Source of the DNA: Fragilaria crotonensis
Taxonomy: Eukaryota > Bacillariophyta > Fragilariophyceae > Fragilariales > Fragilariaceae
Assembly (NCBI GenBank): GCA_022925895.1
Contig: JAKSYS010000418.1
Location: 1-54,289, forward strand
Reading direction: 5' to 3'
Length of the DNA: 54,289 nucleotides
Part shown: piece by piece, positions 44,030 through 54,289 of the stretch
Layout: each line of letters begins with the position of its first letter
Position numbering within the stretch: the first letter of the stretch is position 1
Notes under the pieces: model-generated
The model's database searches: none
What the model was told of the DNA's origin: nothing
What the model saw: the letters and a program-made list of their open reading frames with translations, nothing else
Position numbers and translations under genes: made by a program

Positions 44030-45279
44030 CTAGTAATGTTCCAGATTCACATCGACCCTTTTGTTTTGGAGCAACTCACAGGGGACTTGCACATGGCCAT
44101 TATGACTCGCAACGTAAAGGGCTGTTGAACCATCAGTTCTTTGGAGATTCACGTCCACCTATTTTATTTCGAAGCGACTCGCGGACGACTTCCACATGCC
44201 CCTGTTGACTCGCAACGTAAAGGGCTGTTGAACCATCAGTGCGTTGTAGATTTACAACCACCTTAATGTTTTGGAGCAACGCCCGGACGACTTCCACATG
44301 CCCCTGTTGACTCGCAACGTAAAGAGCTGGGCTGTCGCACCATTCTTACATTGGAAATTCACATCCAGTTTGTTGTTTCGGAGCAACTCGCGGACAACTT
44401 CCAGATGGTCATTTTCGCTCGCAATGTAAAGGGCTGTTTCACCAGTGTGACGTTGGAGATTAACATCCACCCTGATGTTTTGAAGCAACGCGCGGACAAC
44501 TTCCACATGGCCATTTTGACTCGCCTTGTAAAGCGCTGTTGTACCACCATCAACAGTACGTTGTAGATTCACATCCACCTTGTTGTTTTGGAGCAGCTTG
44601 CGGACAACTTCCACATGCCCATTTTGACTTGCATGGTAAAGAGCTGTTTCACCATCCTTACATTGGAGATTCACATCCACCTTGTTGTTTTGGAGCAGCT
44701 TGCGGACAACTTCCAAATGGCCATTACAACTCGCCATGTAAAGGGCTGTTGCACCATCTTTACATTGGATATTCACATCCACCTCATTGTTTTGGAGCAA
44801 CTCACGGACAACTTCCAAATGGCCCTTACAACTAGCCATGTAAAGGGCTGTAGTACCATCAGTCTTTTGGAAATTCACATCCACCTTGTTGTTTTGGAGC
44901 AACTTGCGGACGACATCCAAATGGCCATTAAAACTTGCCATGTACAGGGCTGTTGCACCTTCTTTACATTGGATATTCACATCCACCTTGTTGTTTTGGA
45001 GCAACTCACGGACAACTTCCAAATGGCCCTTACAACTAGCCATGTAAAGGGGTGTTGCACCATTAGTGCTGGGAGATTCACATCCACCTTGTTGTTCTGG
45101 AGCAACGCCCGGATGACTTCCAAATGTCCATAACAACTCGCCACGTAAAGGGCAGTTACACCAACATCATCATGTTGAGAATTCACATTGGCTCCCGCTC
45201 GTAACAGGTCACGAACCTCCTGGAGATTTCCTTGATAGGCATAGTGAATCAAATTATGATCATTCGCACTCAACGGCAT
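44030..45279 (-). pseudogene. Ankyrin-repeat protein, frame broken at three sites
   Basis: About 12 ankyrin repeats of 34 residues (102 bp) with consensus GATALYMASCNGHLEVVRKL and a LLQNNKVDVNLQ end start at MPLSANDHNL (45279). Breaks: one base short at the GGG of 45071-45073 (VDVNL to STNGATPLY); a 5-bp insertion CTGGG at ~44327-44331 inside ATALYVAS; and one extra base near 44160 inside NKKVDVNL. After these corrections the frame runs to a TAG at 44030-44032 and is 414 codons long. The ladder of near-identical repeats suggests recent internal duplication. Ankyrin proteins bind other proteins; no partner domain is present. The 5-bp insertion is harder to blame on sequencing, so I label it pseudogene with doubt. 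Confidence 0.65.
44060..45180 (-). repeat. 102-bp tandem repeat array (ankyrin units)
   Basis: Direct repeats of 102 bp, each with a CACATCCACCTTGTTGTTTT plus-strand core, code for the ankyrin units. Several adjacent copies differ by only a few bases. Confidence 0.8.
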
Positions 45280-45622
45280 GGGTTGAAGTTTTACGTTAAA
45301 GACACAAGGTCAAGGGATGCACAAAAACCATGAAGAATCAATGAGCGCCTTTTTCTTTCCGTGCGAATATGGACCATGATTGAAATTGGTTCCGAGGGGA
45401 GTCTTGATTATTCGTGTTGGCCGATTTTAGGCCCTTCCTTATCGTATGCAAAAAACCTGTGTCAAAGTTGAGCCCCAATTTTCTTAGATCGAAATCATGT
45501 TCCCACCGCCCATATCGTAAAAACAAAAAACGTTGGCTTTTCCGGGTGCTTTGACCGTAGATCTGCTCGGAATTGGAGTAAAGTTTATTTGAGGTAAAAT
45601 AATTTAGGTACTCTCGACTACC
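45280..45622. other. Intergenic region between divergent genes
   Basis: It separates the ankyrin gene start from the hypothetical gene at 45623. Nothing else is supported. Confidence 0.4.
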
Positions 45623-46204
45623 ATGTTGCCAACATCCTCTAAGAAGACAGCTTCTAAGAAGCTAGAGTCCATCAAGTTTGTTGGCGGTTCCAAGTTCATG
45701 AAAGAACTGCAGAAGACTGTCTTTTTTTCAGCTTATGATTCTGTCGTGTTTTTGTCCGGGAGGAGCATGACAGAGAAGGAGCAGAAAGAAATGCTTCGCA
45801 CTACTAGCATCATTGGATCTGCTGGTGCAGTTCTTGATGAAATGACTCTCCCAGAGCAGATGGTCCTTGGTCTGAATCAGTTCTCTCACCTTTATGATGA
45901 AGAAGTTGACATCGATATAAACGACGACAGAAATGCGTTGTCTTCCTCCGTTTCAGAAGGCGGTGTTGTTGATCGGCATGGCGGCGGCAGTACAGAAGAA
46001 GGTGGAGAAATGATCTCCTCACCACAATGGTATGACAAGAAACTGAAAGACTGTTTCTTCCCCCAGAAAAGCTCTTGCGGAAAACTGGCGATCTACGCAA
46101 ACAAGCCCGATGGAATTACGAAGTCCCTGTTGATGTCATGCACTGCTACCAGGTACAAAGGCTCTGAACTCGGAGTACAGAACTCCGTACTGTTGTACTG
46201 TTAG
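45623..46204 (+). CDS. Hypothetical protein, possibly 3'-truncated
   Basis: This is a 193-codon frame with a Lys-rich start (MLPTSSKKTASKKLES), a predicted helical middle (SMTEKEQKEMLRTTSIIG) and an acidic stretch with Gly/Ser (GGVVDRHGGGSTEEGG). I recognise no family. The last ~15 codons are poor quality and begin at a CCAG|GTACAA that could be a donor, after which the sequence turns into palindrome-rich repeat DNA. The real gene may therefore continue in a distal exon or have been cut by the repeat. Codon usage of the first 170 residues looks coding. Confidence 0.4.
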   Translation: MLPTSSKKTASKKLESIKFVGGSKFMKELQKTVFFSAYDSVVFLSGRSMTEKEQKEMLRTTSIIGSAGAVLDEMTLPEQMVLGLNQFSHLYDEEVDIDINDDRNALSSSVSEGGVVDRHGGGSTEEGGEMISSPQWYDKKLKDCFFPQKSSCGKLAIYANKPDGITKSLLMSCTATRYKGSELGVQNSVLLYC

Positions 46205-46606
46205 TGTTGCACAGTGCGCAGTATACGGTATGTTACTGCAGCTCCTATTGGAAGTAGTATCAGTATGTGTCGTATACTGCAGTACGTGCTGCAGCTCATA
46301 GACATATGATACTGCAGTACATACTGCTGCTGGGACAAACTGCAGTACTGTACTGTAGCTCCGTAAAATAAAAATACTGGTATGCAGTATTATCTTTTCC
46401 AGAGCCTGTCCCAGTGCTCAATACTTCCGTGGTCTTGCCGAGCCGCGCACTGTACTGGCGCACGGCCTTCAGTATGAAAAATGCATCGTTTTGTCAGGAA
46501 CAATCGTCTGGCCGAGCATACCGTTCATGCCTACGACAATCAGTACAAATAGTTTTCGTCCGCCAACAAAAACGTTTTATAACCGGCGTGACGATTCGAC
46601 AAAAGT
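46205..46606. other. Palindrome-rich spacer
   Basis: It holds repeated ACTGCAGTA/GTACTGCAG palindromes (46230-46360), then unique sequence up to the tandem duplication. No gene is supported. Confidence 0.5.
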
Positions 46607-48557
46607 CTGATAAGCGGTGGAGGAAATCATACACCTAAGATATGACTCTGAAAAGGTACGTAAATGGTATAAGGAAGTGAAGTTATCCAATGTTAGTTAT
46701 ATTGAAACTAGAACCATGAAGTATCAATAGGACAGGAATGTGTGTATCGCTTTACGTAGGGCATTACGTAGGACGTTACATAGTATTAATACTCGAGTAC
46801 TCCATTACGTAGTGCAATACATTGTACTCCGAGTACCAGGTACAGTACAAGTACATTACGTTCATCACTATGTCATACGTAACTCGGTACGCACATGATT
46901 TCCGTAGTAAATTCAGTACAGTAGTACTCCATTTCATAGTACTAAGTACATTCCGTATTTAATTCAGTAGTACATTCCGTAGTACAGTAGGGCTTTTGGT
47001 TCTAGCAGTACAGTACTTACAACTTGTACTCCAGAGTCCAGATACACTCTCAGCAGAGTATTACCAGCGATTCACAACTCTGAGGGATTGTTCTCATGTT
47101 TCCTTTAGCTAGAGTCCATTGATTCCTCCCAATTGGAGCATCACTGTGGATTCACAAACTTCTGTTCATGGGGCATTTGCCAAAACATTTGACAAAGAAT
47201 GCATGGAATCTGTCTTCCCTAAATTGATCAACTGGGAAGCTCATTCTAGTAAAGTGAGTCTTTTTGTCCAGGTCATCCACTCAAGAATGCACAAGCATCA
47301 TCACTTCTAGCCTCAGCATTAGGCTACTAGTACTAGTACTAGCTACTATATGATGTGCTGAGCTTAGCAATTGCATAGAATGGCACAATCAGTTCTTGAC
47401 TGGACTTAAATTGCAATTTCTTTCTTCAGCCAAACACCTTCCTGCTGCTTTGTGCTTCTGCTCTATTGTTGGATGGGTTATGCCAGGCAGTGCTGGTTCT
47501 GCTCCTGTACTGATATTGAGAACTATCACCCCACAGTGCAACACATAATCATACAACAAAACAGGAATGGATGGGCTCCATTATTTTGGAGGAGATTTAT
47601 AGGCAACACCAGCAATGCTACTACTACTCATCTCCTCAATGAGATGACAATGATGACCTCAATCAATATACTAGCGGCATGGCAGGCAAATTTAATCCAA
47701 CTCATATGTTGGGAACAATGGTGCAAGCTTTGGAAACATCAGAATCAAGGGACACACGGGCACTACAATCACACCCAAGCAGAGGCCTCAAAATGCAAAT
47801 GCGCCAGCAATTAACGGAGGTCTAGTAGTAGTACTGATGTCCTCATACAATGCAGTACGAGGTGAAAGTACAAAGCTGTCACATCAAGACGTTTCTGATC
47901 ATGACCAACATCCCCTAGTAGGAGTCACCAAAATTGCTCGCGATTCATGTGTCTATCTTTCGGAAAAGTTATCGACTCATCAGAGAAGCAATACTTTAAT
48001 TTGCCATTGTTGTCATGATGTCACCTACTGAAAAATGATTGCAGATCCACAGTGTTATGCCTATCCATGTGAGTCAAATACCTTCATCTTAGGCATAGTG
48101 GTAGCAGGTATAATAGACTTGCTATTATTTAATAGCTATTTCTCAATGCATAGTTGTTCTTAGTACAACACAAACTGCAACGACACGACGCTGGATATAT
48201 AGGTATTGTACTACTGTAGTACTGCTCTATTGTCGTTCATTTTTCTTATGTACTGTACTTCGAGTACTGTCGTACAAATCTCGATTAGTGCGCGAAATTC
48301 AAAATGTCGAAGTAAGTACAGGGGAATAACCATTCTTTAACTGTCAACGCTCGTCAAAACACGGACGTGAATTGGATTAGGGCCGCTCGGAAAGTCATAC
48401 AGCTAGAAGTATGATTTTCGACGTTTGCCCTTGTTCCTACGTGTCGTTTGTACCAGAACGTACGCACAACTGGACCTTAGGGCAGGTCGGAAAGTATACT
48501 TTAATTGTATGACTCTCGAGAAAATCCTTGTACTGCAGTGTATACTCCGCTCAGGTC
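46607..48557. repeat. 1.95-kb tandem duplication, copy 1
   Basis: It starts CTGATAAGCGGTGGAGG and is repeated almost base for base from 48558. Scattered 1-3 base indels, mostly in homopolymers, separate the copies. The content is non-coding or decayed: short open frames (PPNWSITVDSQTSVHGAF; KFNPTHMLGTMV) broken by stops, plus many GTAC palindromes. It is probably an old transposon remnant. Confidence 0.85.
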
Positions 48558-50506
48558 CTGATAAGCGGTGGAGGAAATCATACACCTAAGGTATGACTCT
48601 GAAAAGGTACGTAAATGGTATAAGGAAGTGAAGTTATCCAATGTTAGTTATATTGAAACTAGAACCATGAAGTATCAATAGGACAGGAATGTGTGTATCG
48701 CTTTACGTAGGGCATTACGTAGGACGTTACATAGTATTAATACTCGAGTACTCCATTACGTAGTGCAATACATTGTACTCCGAGTACCAGGTACAGTACA
48801 AGTACATTACGTTCATCACTATGTCATACGTAACTCGGTACACATGATTTCCGTAGTAAATTCAGTACAGTAGTACTCCATTTCATAGTACTAAGTACAT
48901 TCCGTATTTAATTCAGTAGTACATTCCGTAGTACAGTGGGCTTTTGGTTCTAGCAGTACAGTACTTACAACTTGTACTCCAGAGTCCAGATACACTCTCA
49001 GCAGAGTATTACCAGCGATTCACAACTCTGAGGGATTGTTCTCATGTTTCCTTTAGCTAGAGTCCATTGATTCCTCCCAATTGGAGCATCACTGTGGATT
49101 CACAAACTTCTGTTCATGGGGCATTTGCCAAAACATTTGACAAAAGAATGCATGGAATCTGTCTTCCTTAAATTGATCAACTGGAAGCTCATTCTAGTAA
49201 AGTGAGTCTTTTGTCAGGTCATCCACTCAGAATGCACAAGCATCATCACTTCTAGCCTCAGCATTCAACTGACTGCACATAACTCACTATACTGAGTGCA
49301 GTATAGCCAATTGTTTAGGATGGCACTGATCAGTTCTTGACTGGACTTAAATACAATTTCTTTCTTCAGCCAAAACCTTCCTGCTGCTTTGTGCTTCTGC
49401 TCTATTGTTGGATGGGTTAATGCCAGGCAGTGCTGGTTCTGCTCCTGTACTGATATTGAGAACTATCACCCACAGTGCAACACATAATCATACAACAAAA
49501 CAGGATTGGATGGGGCTCCATTATTTTGGAGGAGATTTAGCATGGGCAACACCAGCAATGCTACTACTACTCTCTCCTCAATGAGATGACAATGATGACC
49601 TCAATCAATATACTAGCTTGGCATGGCAGGCAAATTTAATCCAACTCATATGTTGGGAACAATGGTGCAAGCTTTGAAACATCAGAATCAAGGGACACAC
49701 GGGCACTACAATCACACCCAAGCAGAGGCCTCAAAATGCAAAATGCGCCAGCAATTAACGGAGGTCTAGTAGTAGTACTGATGTCCTCATACAATGCAGT
49801 ACGAGGTGAAAGTACAGAAGCTGTCACATCAAGACGTTTCTGATCATGACCAACATCCCTAGTAGGAGTCACCAAAATTGCTCGCGATTCATGTGTCTAT
49901 CTTTTTGGAAAAGTTATCGACTCATCAGAGAAGCAATACTTTAATTTGCCATTGTTGTCATGATGTCACCTACTGAAAATGATTGCAGATCCCACAGGAG
50001 TGTTGTGCCTATCCATGTGAGTCAAATACCTTCATCTTAGGCATAGTGGTAGCAGGTATAATAGACTTGCTATTATTTAATAGCTATTTCTCAGCATGCA
50101 TAGTTGTTCTTAGTACAACACAAACTGCAACACGACGCTGGATATATAGGTATTGTACTACTGTAGTACTGCTCTATTGTCGTTCATTTTTCTTATGTAC
50201 TGTACTTCGAGTACTGTCGTACAAATCTCGATTAGTGCGCGAAATTCAAAATGTCGAAGTAAGTACAGAATAACCATTCTTTAACTGTCAACGCTCGTCA
50301 AAACACGGACGTGAATTGGATTAGGGCCGCTCGGAAAGTCATACAGCTAGAAGTATGATTTTCGACGTTTGCCCTTGTTCCTACGTGTCGTTTGTACCAG
50401 AACGTACGCACAACTGGACCTTAGGGCAGGTCGGAAAGTATACTTTAATTGTATGACTCTCGGGAAAATCCTTGTACTGCAGTGTATACTCCGCTCAGGT
50501 CCTGAT
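48558..50506. repeat. 1.95-kb tandem duplication, copy 2
   Basis: It is near-identical to 46607-48557. It differs clearly only around 49260-49320, where copy 1 has a CTAGTACTAGTACTAG stretch (~47326) and this copy has an unrelated palindromic segment (ACTCACTATACTGAGT). The 5-bp string CTGAT occurs at all three boundaries (46607, 48558, 50502). Confidence 0.85.
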
Positions 50507-50897
50507 TGGTACGCCTTGACGTCATTTCGTTGCATTCCATTCGGATCCGTCTAAGCGCCCGGACCATGTGCCTTAATTAATGCCGTCAGGCCGATGCTTA
50601 CGGTAAACAAAACTGTCCAACAAAATCACAACTGACCGGAATTTTTGTAAAACACGGTCCTTATTCACACAAAACTTCTCACACAACTTCCTGTCAGTTG
50701 TGTAAAGCCGGGTTAGTTAGAAAAATTCCCCGAAACAGAAATGCAGTTTTGTGGAAGACCAAGACCCTCCACAAAACTTCCATTTGATGGAAGGATACGC
50801 GTTCACTCCTGAAATTTGTCAATAATTGATCATCAACATCAGCAAAGTTCTTCCTCTTTCCTCTCATTCCTTCGTGCAGTGTCTCACAAACTCCAGA
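50507..50897. other. Region left of the Harbinger-like transposase
   Basis: No gene is seen. It contains TGACGTCA (50517) and an AT-rich segment with short repeats of ACAAAACT. It may include the 5' end of the transposon, but no terminal repeat was identified. Confidence 0.4.
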
Positions 50898-52640
50898 TGG
50901 GCAATTCCCAGAGTTCTACCAACAACATTAGCCATGTCTTTGGCTTAATGCAGTATCCTCACCAGCGTAAACGATAAAAGCGCAGATGATGAACGCCCTA
51001 CCAATGAATCAGCCTGCTACGACGACGGCGGTGCTTTCAGCGATGAACTCTTCCAAGACTACCTTGACCGACAAAGAGATGAGGATTTGGCAAAGATAAA
51101 GTCGGATCCTTCTCATGCACATGTTGGAACAGGACAATAGGGCAATTGAATGCGAACCACCATCAAAAGATCCCGTCGCGTCAAGACGTTCATTGACCCG
51201 ATCACGCATTTGGCTCGTCCAATTACGCCAAGACTTAGCCACTGGTGGATATTGTACATAGAAGACCCAAAGGTGAACGACCCACATTGGAACAAGCAAT
51301 TTAGAACAGATTCCGACTTCCTTATGAATCATACCTCAACCTTTTGTACCATATTCTCGAACTTGAGAATGATTCCGAGGTAATTGATCCTTTTCAAGGT
51401 GGAGAGATGTAGCCAAGGGTGATGAGTCAAAGAAGAAGAAGGCAAAAGTGTCACCCATTGAACTGTTGGTCTTAGGAAGTCTTCGGTACCTTGGACGTGG
51501 ATGGACGTTCGACGATCTTGAGAAGCACATACATTGCGAGGACGTCCACCGTGTCTTCTTTCATAAATTTGTTGAGTTTGGTGCAAAGTTTCTTTACAGT
51601 ATACGTCACGATTCCCTCAACACTTGAAGAGTTGAAGGAATGTGAACTTGAGTACCAAAAAGCTGGCTTTCCTGGTTGTATTGGAGTACCGATGCAACGC
51701 ACATAAACATGGACAAGACAAACTTTGGTGTTCGTCAAGCACATCTTGGATTTAAATCAAAAGGAACTACTACGCGAACATTCAATTTAACTGTCAACCA
51801 CCGTCGAAGAATAATCCATACTACGACCGGTCATCCTGGTAGATGGAATGATCAGACTCTCATTAAGTTCGATGGGTTAATGGATCAGCTGAGACGTGGT
51901 CTATTCAACTCGACCATGAGCTTTGAATTGCAGACGCGGGCAGGCCGCAGCATCAGCATAAATGGGTGCTATGTCATTGTTGATAATGGTTATCTGCAAT
52001 GGTCGACTACTGTACCACCACACAAAAGCTCCTCGAATCGCTCCGAGCTTCGATTTTCGCAGTGGTTGGAATCTTTGCGAAAAGACGTGGAGTGTACATT
52101 TGGAATACTCAAGGGTCGCTGGAGGATTTTAAAAACAGGCATTCGACTCCATAATACAGAAATTGTGGATAATATCTCTGGATGACATGCTGCGCCTTGC
52201 ATAACATGCTGCTCGATGTTGATGGTTTGTCTGCTGGATGGCAAAACGGGGTACCATCACAATGGGAGTTAGAGTCTGGACAGTTTGATGACATTGATGT
52301 TCCGGCATCGATTCGGAAGCTAATTGACCCAAATGGAATCAATCCGAGGGCAGTTTGGTCATACGATACGAGCTACTGCGGGTATATGGATGCTGTTGAT
52401 GATGACAACGACTGTCGTGAGTGAACAGAACCAGCCGAACAACAACAACGACGATCATGATGCTGTAGAATTCCGCAACGAAAGTCCTATTTCGGTGAAC
52501 AATATATCTCTGAAACGTTTTCGAGAATGCTTGTGGAACATTTCAATATACTTTTCACGACAACAAAATCATTTGGCCCCGACGCCTCCCTGAGAAGCCT
52601 CGTTATGTTCCAGCATGACTTGCGGAAACATTGTTCTTAG
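50898..52640 (+). pseudogene. PIF/Harbinger-like DDE transposase, multiply frame-broken
   Basis: Family motifs occur in order but in changing frames: MGNSQSSTNN (possible start), LARPITPRLSHWW, IELLVLGSLRYLGRGWTFDD, TLEELKECELEYQKAGFPGC, then the first catalytic Asp in STDATHINMDKTNFGVRQ, the second in VIVDNGYLQWST, the Glu region RKDVECTFGILKGRWRILK, then WMTCCALHNMLLDVDG, and a tail ECLVEHFNILFTTTKSFGP ending with a TAG at 52638-52640. Frame shifts lie near 51598, 51689, 52171, 52412 and 52537, and stops occur near 51137 and 51416. All three catalytic positions survive. The number of breaks in ~1.7 kb exceeds that in nearby host genes, so real decay is likely. Confidence 0.78.
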
Positions 52641-52722
52641 AAGTGGCTACTAGTGTTGTCGATGTCCTAATACTCCTTGATTCACTACCAAATACTACTG
52701 CTTCATTCCTCTACTACCTCTT

Positions 52723-54278
52723 TTACTCCTCGTCGTCGCTTTCATAATTGCCCGCCCGAATTTGCTTTTGATTGCTGAGACTTTCATTCTCAAAACAGCT
52801 CTCACATATCATTTCCAAACCACGCTTCACCGAACAACAGATATCACACACAAATTCTTTACACTTTCGGCATTTGTGTGTTGACGGATTCTTTCTGCAG
52901 TCAATGCACATGAAGGATGCGTCGCACGCTGGCGGTTCATCGAGTCCCGGTAATGGTACAGAGAAGAATGTTGTTGCTGGAGACGTTGTTCGAAGAGTTT
53001 CAGAGCAATCAATCACCGAGGAGGCTCAGTGCCACCACTCGTTGCGTATGACGCGGCAGCCGCAGCCTGACGAACGAGAATGACATTCTTTCGTCTACTC
53101 ACCTCAGCTTCTTGAAGTTTCTTTATACTTGTTTCCAATTCAAGAATCTCGTTTTCGTATCGATCCAGATTATCCTTAATCTCAGCTTGTGCAGGACCGT
53201 TTTGGGTGCGATAATACCTTTCCAGCAGCCTGTCATGTCTTTTATTCAGCGACGTTAAATTGTCGCGAATTATTCGTAGTTCAAGGTGATGCGTATTCTG
53301 TAGTTCCTTCTCAATAAGCTCTGCCTCAAACAGCTTGTAAGTCTTCTCCAGCACATTCGTATGCTGTTGGTTTGCGACTGAATCCATTTTCATTTGTTCT
53401 TGACCTCTTTGTTGCTTTTGCTTTTTTGATGATCTTTCCACGTCGTCGTATGCTGCTGATGTGCTATTGGATTTCATGGCCCGTCGTGATGCTATCTTTC
53501 TTCCAAATGATGTGTTACATTTGGCATCTGAAAAGAGGAACGACTTCATCGATGAACCAGGTAGAATTGGTATCCAGCCCCATAAGCACCAGGCGAGGAA
53601 TCCCTTGAAGAAGTAATTCTTAGGAACTTCAAGAACTTCAAGGTTGTCGACGATGTTGGTTTTACCATTGGATGGCGGTACATCTTCGGGAGAAACATCC
53701 TCCAAATTGTCATCCTCGTTGTCATTAGAATTGTCTTTATTAGAAATATTACCTGTTGTAGTAGCTGGAAGCGAGGAGCGAACACGAAGGTTTAGTGGAC
53801 GTAAATTCAATTCGTTTCATGTTGTCGATATTCATGTACTTACTTTTTGCTTTTCATTGTTTTGTTCTGCATTGTACATAGCTGATAGGCACCACTTTAC
53901 GTAATCCTCATAATTTGTTCCTGACGGAGTGTAATTGATATCCTTATAAGGCAAGTCACTTCGAGTCACCAAGGCCTGCATCTTCTTGCAGTTACTCAAA
54001 ACATCTTTGGCGAGCCGCGGCATTGTCCTACCAGAGATTTGAGTTGAATTTACAAGTGATTTGCTACAAAGCAGCTCCTTTTCAATAGACCCGCTTCCAA
54101 CGTAGATGTGCACACCACTTTGTCGATGGAGTAGCACTGGAATGCTGAGTATCAGCGCTGAATCGTGTTGCTGTGCATCTTCACTTGCAGGAGATGCAGT
54201 GAACAGACCCTTGAATCGGTTCAGACCGGCAAGAAACTGGTCAACGTAAGACATGGTTTCATCATCTGACATCACCAT
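52723..54278 (-). CDS. Coiled-coil protein with C-terminal Cys cluster, partly frame-broken; may extend past the window
   Basis: Exon A (start ATG at 54278 or 54272, unless an upstream exon lies outside the window) runs to 53844. A ~79-bp intron (GTAAGT...TTCCAG) leads to 53764. The phase fits only if the A5 before the donor is one base short. The middle is Lys/Gln-rich and helical (ELIEKELQNTHHLELRIIRD, RYENEILELETSIKKLQEAE). At ~53013 one missing G splits TEPPR from VIDCSETL. The end carries paired cysteines (FMCIDCRKNPSTHKCRKC, EFVCDICCS, MICESCF), a zinc-binding treble-clef-like pattern. I do not recognise the family. It converges on the Harbinger-like transposase, and such elements often carry a second, DNA-binding gene, so a transposon partner role is possible. 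Confidence 0.55.
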
Positions 54279-54289
54279 CACCAAAACAT

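Noticed and set aside
46607-50506. LTR retrotransposon with the 1.95-kb repeats as LTRs
   Set aside because: The copies are directly adjacent with no internal region, primer-binding site or gag-pol motifs; a tandem duplication fits better.

Overview
The window reads as nuclear DNA of a diatom, most likely pennate. The evidence is short GT-AG introns of about 70-160 bp, Pro/Ser-rich secreted proteins built on a PSGKPSGSS motif, a membrane-anchored leucine-rich-repeat protein with no kinase, OPR-like/RAP organelle RNA-binding repeats, and abundant transposon debris. No species is named because nothing in the sequence fixes it.

Layout. 27-1533 (+): VASt-domain lipid-transfer-like protein. 1853-2777 (-): compact two-pore K+ channel. 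4581-6757 (+): kinetochore protein NDC80. 7686-12416 (+): tandem pair of membrane-anchored SGNH hydrolases. 12973-14783 (-): S28 serine carboxypeptidase. 15492-16508 (-): amidohydrolase. 17302-19921 (-): OPR-like/RAP protein. 22065-26029 (-): FANCJ-type Fe-S DNA helicase carrying an inserted PDZ domain, which is the most novel protein architecture here. 26847-29724 (+): LRR protein whose phase-1 introns separate 24-residue LRR modules. 30402-35612 (+): cluster of Pro/Ser-repeat cell-surface proteins (one secreted, one membrane-anchored, one relic). 36049-36912 (-): family 24 methyltransferase.

From about 37.3 kb the window is dominated by mobile and decayed DNA. It holds a 4.27-kb DNA transposon (37351-41619) with perfect 20-bp terminal inverted repeats and a damaged DDE transposase. 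It also holds an ankyrin-repeat gene with frame breaks (44030-45279), a 1.95-kb tandem duplication (46607-50506), and a broken PIF/Harbinger-like transposase (about 50898-52640) that converges on a coiled-coil/Cys-cluster gene running off the right edge.

A recurring technical signal: many otherwise well-conserved genes (NDC80, SGNH copy 2, S28, OPR-RAP, the second Pro/Ser protein, the transposases, the Cys-cluster gene) are broken by one-base losses or gains, nearly all in short homopolymers. Correcting one base restores the family alignment and gives lengths divisible by three. This looks more like uncorrected long-read consensus error than biology, so I treat these loci as probably intact genes with suspect bases. 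Breaks in the transposons and the ankyrin gene are harder to assign. Intergenic DNA is strikingly rich in short GTAC-centred palindromes.
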